Origin: Streptomyces sp. CGMCC 4.7035
GTDB taxonomy: Bacteria; Actinomycetota; Actinomycetes; Streptomycetales; Streptomycetaceae
DNA: 64,000 nucleotides
Assembly: GCF_031583065.1 (NCBI RefSeq)
Contig: NZ_CP134053.1
Coordinates: forward strand, 1,302,001 to 1,366,000
Direction of reading: 5' to 3'
Positions 57,895-64,000 of this stretch are shown one piece after another (within the stretch, counting starts at the first letter, position 1; each line of letters begins with the position of its first letter). The position numbers were made by a program, and so were the translations under genes. The notes under the pieces are model-generated. The model searched no databases, was not told where the DNA came from, and saw only the letters and a list, made by a program, of their open reading frames with translations.

Positions 57895-58875
57895 TCAGGC
57901 GAGCCGGATCCGCGGGTCGATGAAGGCGTAGACGGCGTCCACGATGATGTTGAAGAAGACGATCGCCGCCGAGGCCACCAGGGTCACGCCGAGCAGCATC
58001 GGCAGGTCGTTGGCGTCCACCGCGGTGAGCGCGAGCCGACCGATGCCCTGGAGGCTGAAGACCGACTCGGTGATGATGGCGCCGCCGATCAGGGTGCCCA
58101 TGTCGATGCCGAAGATCGTGACGATCGGGCCCATCGCGCCGCGCCAGGCGAAGCGGAAGAACACCGAGCGCCGGGACAGGCCCTTGGCCCGCGCGGTGCG
58201 CACGTAGTCCTCGCTGAGCTGCTCGACCAGCTGGGAGCGCGTCATACGGGTGTAGTTGGCGGTGAAGATGATGGACAGCACCAGCCACGGCAGCAGCAGC
58301 CCCGAGGCCCACTTGACCGGGTTGTCGGTGAACGCCGTGTACGACGGCTGGTCGAGGATGCCGAGCTGCTGCACCAGGAAGAACATGGCGATGTAGCCGA
58401 CGAAGTAGATCTGCAGCGAGGAGCCGATCAGCGAGAACGAGCTGGCGATCTTGTCGGCCGCCTTGCCCTGCTTGACCGCGGCGATCATGCCGGTGCCGAC
58501 GCCGATGATCAGGAAGAAGAACGCGGCGCCCAGCGCGAGCGAGATGGTCAGCGGCATGCGGTCCAGGATCGTGCCGAGGACCGGCTCGCGGTTGGTGAAG
58601 GAGAAGCCCAGGCAGGGCGCGTTGCAGTTGCCGAGACCGCCGTAGTCGCGGCCCAGGAAGATGCCCTCCAGCCAGTGCCAGTACTGCACCGGCAGCGGGT
58701 CGGCGATCCCGAGGTTCGTCCGGACCTGCGCGAGCAGTTCCGGGGTGCACACCTTGCCGCACGCCATACGGGCCGGGTCACGCGGGAGCGCGTAGTAGAG
58801 CATGAAGGTGACGGCGCTGATGATCAGCAGAATGACAAGTGCGCCGATGACACGGCGGACTAGAAAACGGAACAT
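57895..58875 (-). CDS. Oligopeptide ABC permease, DppB/OppB type, second operon
   Basis: 326 aa, the same length as the bldKC-like permease and with the same four loop cysteines (C39, C43 in CGKVCTP; C84, C88 in CNAPC). EAA loop EDYVRTARAKGLSRRSVFFRFAWR; ends FIDPRIRLA. Six membrane helices. Confidence 0.92.
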   Translation of the reverse strand: MFRFLVRRVIGALVILLIISAVTFMLYYALPRDPARMACGKVCTPELLAQVRTNLGIADPLPVQYWHWLEGIFLGRDYGGLGNCNAPCLGFSFTNREPVLGTILDRMPLTISLALGAAFFFLIIGVGTGMIAAVKQGKAADKIASSFSLIGSSLQIYFVGYIAMFFLVQQLGILDQPSYTAFTDNPVKWASGLLLPWLVLSIIFTANYTRMTRSQLVEQLSEDYVRTARAKGLSRRSVFFRFAWRGAMGPIVTIFGIDMGTLIGGAIITESVFSLQGIGRLALTAVDANDLPMLLGVTLVASAAIVFFNIIVDAVYAFIDPRIRLA

Positions 58876-58936
58876 GGCGTGACTTTCCGGACGGGGCGCC
58901 GTCGCCGGGTGTGGGGAGCGAAACGGAGGGGGGAAC

Positions 58937-58964
58937 CGGGGCGGCGGCGGTGGCCGCCGCCCCG
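58937..58964 (-). terminator. Intra-operon hairpin after the second binding-protein gene
   Basis: Perfect 12-bp stem CGGGGCGGCGGC and complement with a 4-nt loop, 9 bp after the binding-protein stop. Same position as the hairpin in the first operon but unrelated sequence. Confidence 0.8.
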
Positions 58965-58972
58965 AAGAGGGA

Positions 58973-60733
58973 TCAGGCCTTGGCGTAGACCGGGCCCAGC
59001 GCGATGCAGGTGTTGCCGGAGTCGTAGATCACGCCGCCGACCTTGGAGCCGTGGAAGTAGTTGCGGATCGGGTTGTAGTCCGGAACCACCGCGGCGAGCT
59101 GCATGATCTGCTCGTCGACGTCGCCCCACATCTTCGCGGCCTTCGCCTGGTCCGTCTCGGCCGTGGCGGCGGCGATCGCCTTGTTGACACCCGTGTCGTT
59201 CAGCTGCGGCCAGTTCACACCGCCGTCGGCGATCTGGCTGCCTTCGAAGCAGGGGTAGATGACCGCGTAACCGGCCGGCCAGTCCGGGCCCCAGCCCGCG
59301 GCGAACATGTCGTACTTGTTGTCCAGCTGGCCGATCTGGCTGTAGAAGGACGTCTTGTCGACCTGCTTGATGACCGGCTTGAAGCCGGCCTTGCTCAGCG
59401 CGCTGTTGATCGCGACGGCCTGCTTGACGGAGTTGTCCGACTGCTGCATCGCGATGACGACGGTCTGACCCTCCTTGCCGGCTTCCTTGAGGAGGGCCTT
59501 GGCCTTGTCCGGGTCACCCATCGGCTTGGTCTTCTTGCCGTACAGGTCGAAGTCCTTGTGGCCCGGGGTGAGGGGGCTGATGATCGTGGTCGCGGTCGCG
59601 GTGACGAGCGAGCCACCACGGATCTGCTTCAGCTGCTGCGACGGCCACGCGTAGTTGAGCGCCTGGCGGACCTTGACGTCGGTGACGCGCTTGGTGTTGA
59701 TCGCGAAGTAGTAGCAGGTGGTGTCGACCTGGGTCAGGACGCGCTGCTTGAGCGCCGGGTCCGTCAGCACCTTCTGGACGCGCTCGGGGGCGACCTCGTT
59801 GAGCAGCGACAGCGTGAACTGGTCGTTGCCCTGGTCGGCGATGTAGCGGTCGGTGGAGGCCAGGTTCTGGAAGCCGAACTGGAACTCGAACTTGTCCGGG
59901 TAGCCGTTGCGGATCGGGTCCGTCTCGGCGACCCAGTGCTCGTTGCGGACCAGCGACGCCGACTTGCCGATGCTGCGGTTCGCGATCTTGTACGGGGCGC
60001 AGGAGAACGGGCGCTTGTCGTACTTCTCCTTGGTGTCGTGCTTCTTCGGCACGATGGAGAAGCCGCGCATCGCGAGCATGAAGTTGAAGTCGGCGTGGGC
60101 CTCCTTCAGCTTGAACGTGATGGTCTTGCCGTCCACCTCGATCGAGGAGAGGTGCTTGCCCTCGTAGGGGCCCTTGTACTTGTCGCCGCCGATCAGCCAG
60201 CTCTGCGGGTAACGCGGACCCTGGGTGACGAACTTGGCGAAGAGGCGCTCGAAGGTCCAGCGGACGTCCTCGATGGTGACGTCGGCGCCGTCCTCCCACT
60301 TCACGTTGTCCTTCAGCGTGAAGGACCAGGTCTTGCCGCCGTCCTTGGTGGTACCCGCGTCGGTGGCGAGGTCGCCGACGAGGGTGGTGTTGCCCTTGGA
60401 GTCGACCTTGTAGCCGGTCAGACCGCGCAGGAACAGGACCGAGCAGGCGCTCTCGTACGAGGAGTACAGCTGGGCCGGGTCCAGGTGGTCCCAGTCGATC
60501 TGGTCCAGCGTGTAGATCGTGCCGCCCTTGACCGCGCCCGGGACCTCGGGGGCCGGACCGGTGGAGTCGGCCTTGGTGCCGACCGCGATGGTGGCTGCCT
60601 TGGCCTTCTCGACCGACGGAGCCTTGTTGGCACCGCTGCCGCCCGCGTTGCCGCTGCTGCACGCACTCAGCACGGTGGTCGCGCCGGCCGCCACACCAGT
60701 GGCTATCAGGAAGTTTCTGCGGGAAAAGGACAT
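58973..60733 (-). CDS. Oligopeptide-binding lipoprotein with twin-arginine signal, second operon
   Basis: 586 aa. The signal SFSRRNFLIATG is a twin-arginine (Tat) motif, and the lipobox VLSAC puts the lipid cysteine at residue 25: a Tat lipoprotein. SBP_bac_5 fold: TIYTLDQIDWDHLDPAQLYSS, WSFTLKDNVKWEDGADVTIEDVRWTFERLFA, AAGWGPDWPAGYAVIYPCFEG. Related to the 47628 protein, which instead carries a Sec signal. Peptide uptake is likely. AAAAGG-type purines precede the ATG only weakly. Confidence 0.92.
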   Translation of the reverse strand: MSFSRRNFLIATGVAAGATTVLSACSSGNAGGSGANKAPSVEKAKAATIAVGTKADSTGPAPEVPGAVKGGTIYTLDQIDWDHLDPAQLYSSYESACSVLFLRGLTGYKVDSKGNTTLVGDLATDAGTTKDGGKTWSFTLKDNVKWEDGADVTIEDVRWTFERLFAKFVTQGPRYPQSWLIGGDKYKGPYEGKHLSSIEVDGKTITFKLKEAHADFNFMLAMRGFSIVPKKHDTKEKYDKRPFSCAPYKIANRSIGKSASLVRNEHWVAETDPIRNGYPDKFEFQFGFQNLASTDRYIADQGNDQFTLSLLNEVAPERVQKVLTDPALKQRVLTQVDTTCYYFAINTKRVTDVKVRQALNYAWPSQQLKQIRGGSLVTATATTIISPLTPGHKDFDLYGKKTKPMGDPDKAKALLKEAGKEGQTVVIAMQQSDNSVKQAVAINSALSKAGFKPVIKQVDKTSFYSQIGQLDNKYDMFAAGWGPDWPAGYAVIYPCFEGSQIADGGVNWPQLNDTGVNKAIAAATAETDQAKAAKMWGDVDEQIMQLAAVVPDYNPIRNYFHGSKVGGVIYDSGNTCIALGPVYAKA

Positions 60734-60812
60734 GGCTTACCTGCCTAGGGGTGGGTGGAGTGAGAGAGAAGGTGCAACCAGCCGGGCGACGGTGACCGGA
60801 CTGGAGCGGGAC

Positions 60813-61841
60813 TCAGCGCTTGGACTTCGGGTCGAGCGCGTCGCGGACCGAGTCGCCGAGGAGGTTGAAGGCGAGGACGAAGATGATCATCGAAACGCCC
60901 GGGAAGATCATGAAGGTGATGTCTTCCGTGTAGAACTGCGCGCCGCGCTGGATCATGACCCCCCAGTCGGGGGTGGGGTCCTGGATACCGACACCGAGGA
61001 AGGCGAGCCCCGCCTCGGCCGTGACGTAGGCCGGGAGCATGAGGGTCGACTGGATCAGGATCGGCGTCCACAGGTTGGGCAGCAGTTCCTTGAAGACGAT
61101 GCGTCGCGACGACGCGCCGGTCACCTTCGCGGCCTCGACGAACTCCCGCTCGCGCAGGCCCAGCACCTGGCCGCGCAGCAGACGCGCGACGGAGGCCCAG
61201 CCGAAGGCGGAGAGAACGAGGATCAGGCAGGTGGCCCGGAGCCAGGTCGGGACGTCCTCGTCGAAGGAGACGAAGAGGCCGTAGACGACCGGCATGAAGG
61301 CGATGAAGAAGAGCGTGGACGGGAACGACAGCAGGATGTCGATGATCCGGCCGATGAAGTAGTCCGTCTTTCCGCCCAGGTAGCCCGCGGTGATACCGAT
61401 CACGACGCCCAGCAGCGTGGTCAGCAGGGTGGCGGCCGTGGCGAGCAGGAGCGAGGTGCGGATGCCGTAGATCAGGAAGGTGAAGACGTCGCGGCCCAGC
61501 TGCGGCTCGATGCCGAACCAGAAGTCCCCGCTCATGCCACCGTTGGGCTTGACCGGGTAGGCGAAGTCGTTGAGCAGCCCCGGGATGTCCTGGCCGTACT
61601 GGTCGTACGGGTTCTTGCCGTAGAGCTTGGCGATCAGCGGCGCGCAGATCGCGACGACGAAGAAGAAGATCACCACATAGGCGGATATGACGCCCGTGCG
61701 GTCACGCTTGAACCGGTTCCAGGCAAGCCGTCCCGGTGAGCGGCTCTCGTTGCCCTTCGGGGTCGAGGAAGTGATCGACTTCTCGGCGCTCTCGTCGGTC
61801 ACCTCGAGCGGTGCAGCCGCTGATGGAGTTGGGGGGGTCAT
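60813..61841 (-). CDS. Oligopeptide ABC permease, DppC/OppC type, second operon
   Basis: 342 aa. Charged N-terminal tail, RFKRDRTGVISAYVVIFFF first helix, about six helices, EAA loop EAAKVTGASSRRIVFKELLPN, and end LGDSVRDALDPKSKR. First gene of the minus-strand operon. Highly similar to the 46459 permease, including the FDPK/LDPK end. Confidence 0.92.
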   Translation of the reverse strand: MTPPTPSAAAPLEVTDESAEKSITSSTPKGNESRSPGRLAWNRFKRDRTGVISAYVVIFFFVVAICAPLIAKLYGKNPYDQYGQDIPGLLNDFAYPVKPNGGMSGDFWFGIEPQLGRDVFTFLIYGIRTSLLLATAATLLTTLLGVVIGITAGYLGGKTDYFIGRIIDILLSFPSTLFFIAFMPVVYGLFVSFDEDVPTWLRATCLILVLSAFGWASVARLLRGQVLGLREREFVEAAKVTGASSRRIVFKELLPNLWTPILIQSTLMLPAYVTAEAGLAFLGVGIQDPTPDWGVMIQRGAQFYTEDITFMIFPGVSMIIFVLAFNLLGDSVRDALDPKSKR

Positions 61842-62391
61842 GGTGCTCCAGGCCCTGTGGGGTCATGGGCCGCGCAGGGCTCTCCCTACGGGCTACGCCG
61901 GACTTTTTCAACGCAATTCATCCAGGGTCAATAAATTCTCGGCCAACTTGGTTTTGTATTTACCTTTTTTACCTTCCCTTGACCCTTCCGTAGCTACGCG
62001 GGTAGCGTGCCGTGATCGAGCCGTGTCCTTATTCGGGCCAATCGGTCAAATCAGTCAACGCGTTCGATATGCGGACGGTTGAGTGTCGAAATACGTACAT
62101 CCGGGTGGCTGAAATCAACAGTTCGGCATCGATGGGTGGAGATCTATTGCGCTGGCCGGTCAAGATCCACCATGCGTCCTTTCGTCACGCCTCCGCACAC
62201 GGTCGATTACCGGCCGTTCTGCGTGTGCGCATCCGGATGTGCGCCCAGGAGGGACGGAGTGCCTGCCATCCGAATGACGTCACCCACCGCCGGGGTGGCG
62301 TGATTGAGGGATATGCCGGTCAAACGATGATATTGACCGGTAACGGCAGCGCCCCGGCGCTGGAGGACGGCACACTCGGAGGAGGCACTCC
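61842..62391. promoter_or_regulatory. Divergent control region between second operon and third binding-protein gene
   Basis: No gene. AT-rich at 61910-62060. A perfect operator-like inverted repeat CCGGTCAA-N9-TTGACCGG lies at 62316-62340, 52 bp before the next ATG. Further GGTCAA/TTGACC hexamers occur at 61926, 61979, 62044 and 62158. GGAGGAGG at 62379-62386 is the next ribosome site. Confidence 0.6.
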
Positions 62392-64000
62392 ATGCGTGGA
62401 GCCAGACACGCCAGATGGGCGGCGGGTGCGGCGGCGGCAGCGCTCGCGGCGGCCGCCTGCGGGGGAGGCGCGAGTGGCGGCAGCGGCTCCGGGGTGCTCA
62501 GCTCCTCCTGGGGCGATCCGCAGAACCCGCTGGAGCCGTCCAACACCAACGAGGTCCAGGGCGGCAAGGTCCTCGACATGGTCTTCCGTGGGCTGAAGCA
62601 CTACAACCCCAAGACCGGCGCGGCCGAGGACATGCTCGCCGAGAAGATCGCGACCTCCGACTCGCGGAACTTCACCATCACCGTCAAGGACGGCTGGACG
62701 TTCAGCAACGGCGAGGCCGTCACCGCCAAGTCCTTCGTCGACGCCTGGAACTACGGCGCGAGCCTGAAGAACAACCAGAAGAACGCGTACTTCTTCGGAT
62801 ACATCGAGGGGTACGACAAGGTGCACCCGGCCACCGGCACCCAGACAGCCGACACCCTCTCCGGACTCAAGGTGACCGGCCCCCGCACCTTCACCGTCAA
62901 GCTCAACCAGAAGTTCTCGACGTTCCCCGACACCCTCGGTTACACGGCGTTCTCCCCGCTGCCCAGCGCGTTCTTCAGCGACCACGCGGCCTGGCTGAAG
63001 AAGCCCGTCGGCAACGGCCCGTACATGATCGACTCGTACACCAAGGGCTCGATGATGTCCCTCCGGAAGTGGGACGGCTATCCGGGCACGGACAAGGCGC
63101 AGAACGGCGGCGTCGACCTGAAGGTCTACACCGACAACAACACCGCCTACACCGACCTGATGGCCGGCAACCTCGACCTCGTCGACGACGTGCCCGCCGC
63201 GCAGCTCAAAAACGTCAAGGCCGACCTCGGCGACCGCTACATCAGCACCCCGGCCGGCATCATCCAGACCCTCGCCTTCCCCTACTACGACCCGAGCTGG
63301 AACAAGCCCGGCATGGAGAAGGTCCGCACCGGCCTGTCCATGGCGATCAACCGGGACCAGATCACCCGCACGATCTTCCAGAAGACCCGTACGCCCGCCA
63401 CCGACTGGACCTCCCCGGTCCTCGGCGCGGACGGCGGCTTCAAGGAAGGACTGTGCGGCGATGCCTGCACGTACAACCCGGACCAGGCCAAGAAGCTGAT
63501 CCAGGAGGGCGGCGGGCTGCCCGGCGGGCAGCTCAGGATCTCGTACAACGCGGACACCGGCTCGCACCGGGAGTGGGTGGACGCCGTCTGCAACTCGATC
63601 AACAACGCGCTCGGCAACGACAGGGCCTGCGTCGGCAACCCGTTCGGCACCTTCGCCGACTTCCGCAACCAGATCGGGCAGCACAAGATGCCGGGGCCGT
63701 TCCGGGCCGGCTGGCAGATGGACTACCCGCTCATCCAGAACTTCCTTCAGCCGCTCTACTACACGAACGCCTCCTCCAACGACGGCAAGTGGTCCAACAA
63801 GGACTTCGACCAGCTCGTCGACCGGGCGAACGCGGAGAGCGACACGGCCAAGGCCGTGGGGCTGTTCCAGCAGGCCGAGGAGGTCGTACGGGACAACATG
63901 GCCGCCATCCCGCTCTGGTACCAGAACGGCAGCGCCGGCTACTCCGACCGCCTCTCCAACGTGGCACTCAACCCGTTCAGCGTCCCCGTCTACAACGAGA
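62392..64000 (+). CDS. Third oligopeptide-binding lipoprotein (3' end outside window)
   Basis: 536 codons visible, no stop before the window ends. Alanine-rich lipoprotein signal with cysteine at residue 23 (AAACGGG). SBP_bac_5 fold of a different branch from the other two (SSSWGDPQNPLEPSNTNEVQ; FTITVKDGWTFSNGEAVTAKSFVDAWNYG; AGWQMDYPLIQNFLQPLYYTN), closer to OppA/DppE. GGAGGAGG lies 6-13 nt before ATG 62392. From memory the gene after the bldK region in S. coelicolor (SCO5117) heads another five-gene peptide operon, so permease genes probably follow. Confidence 0.9.
   Translation, partial: MRGARHARWAAGAAAAALAAAACGGGASGGSGSGVLSSSWGDPQNPLEPSNTNEVQGGKVLDMVFRGLKHYNPKTGAAEDMLAEKIATSDSRNFTITVKDGWTFSNGEAVTAKSFVDAWNYGASLKNNQKNAYFFGYIEGYDKVHPATGTQTADTLSGLKVTGPRTFTVKLNQKFSTFPDTLGYTAFSPLPSAFFSDHAAWLKKPVGNGPYMIDSYTKGSMMSLRKWDGYPGTDKAQNGGVDLKVYTDNNTAYTDLMAGNLDLVDDVPAAQLKNVKADLGDRYISTPAGIIQTLAFPYYDPSWNKPGMEKVRTGLSMAINRDQITRTIFQKTRTPATDWTSPVLGADGGFKEGLCGDACTYNPDQAKKLIQEGGGLPGGQLRISYNADTGSHREWVDAVCNSINNALGNDRACVGNPFGTFADFRNQIGQHKMPGPFRAGWQMDYPLIQNFLQPLYYTNASSNDGKWSNKDFDQLVDRANAESDTAKAVGLFQQAEEVVRDNMAAIPLWYQNGSAGYSDRLSNVALNPFSVPVYNE

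Noticed and set aside
62392..64000. Third binding protein as the true BldKB
   Set aside because: The gene order and the typA neighbour favour the first operon, and the recalled length of BldKB (about 600 aa) fits the 47628 protein better. Not settled without a search.

Overview
The window is high-GC DNA with GTG/TTG starts, stem-loop terminators without long T tracts, a WhiB-family protein, multidomain SpoIIE-type phosphatases and Bld-type oligopeptide permeases. It is almost certainly a Streptomyces chromosome. From memory, and not searched, the conserved blocks follow the S. coelicolor order around SCO5046-SCO5059 (left end) and SCO5106-SCO5117 (37-64 kb).

Layout. 1-8.4 kb is core: the end of a WhiB-like gene, glpX, a DUF4245 protein, a nitroreductase, xseA-xseB, ispH, ppgK, a DUF6542 membrane protein and ychF. 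8.9-26 kb looks accessory. It holds a secreted hydrolase with Calx-beta-like repeats, a WGR-DUF4132 protein coupled to a 69-codon stump of a MoxR ATPase, a gene tail with its own terminator, a Cache-PAS-GAF-PP2C-HATPase protein, an orphan binding lipoprotein, a decayed TnpB 3' end with an omega-RNA-like fold, and a stress/RNA-repair set (Rv2629-like protein, DUF1918, archease, DUF2267, RtcB). 26-37 kb carries a threonine-synthase-like enzyme, a subtilisin, a GntR/UTRA regulator, a SPOR protein, a Nudix hydrolase, an RsbW-like kinase, a second PAS-GAF-PP2C-HATPase protein, and a coiled-coil protein that looks like a TPM protein without its TPM domain.

37-46 kb is core again: sdhC-sdhA-sdhB, a small coiled protein, a large binding lipoprotein and typA. 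46-64 kb is dominated by oligopeptide ABC transport. A plus-strand bldK-type operon (permease-SBP-permease-ATPase-ATPase) faces a minus-strand operon with the same gene order. Five small genes lie between them: a methyltransferase, a broken VOC gene, a DinB protein, a VOC protein and a GNAT acetyltransferase. A third SBP gene starts at 62392 and runs off the end.

How it works together. The two phosphatases and the stand-alone kinase fit partner-switching control of sigma factors. Archease activates RtcB for RNA ligation. The permeases import peptides, and BldK is known to be needed for aerial growth in S. coelicolor.

Most notable non-coding structure: (1) a dispersed repeat beginning CTAGG(T/C)CCTGTCGTC whose TAG is the stop codon of three unrelated genes; (2) a solitary omega-RNA-like TnpB 3' end; (3) a perfect-SD 16-codon leader ORF ahead of the bldK-type operon; (4) strong hairpins just after the SBP gene in both five-gene operons; (5) several short tandem repeat arrays between genes.
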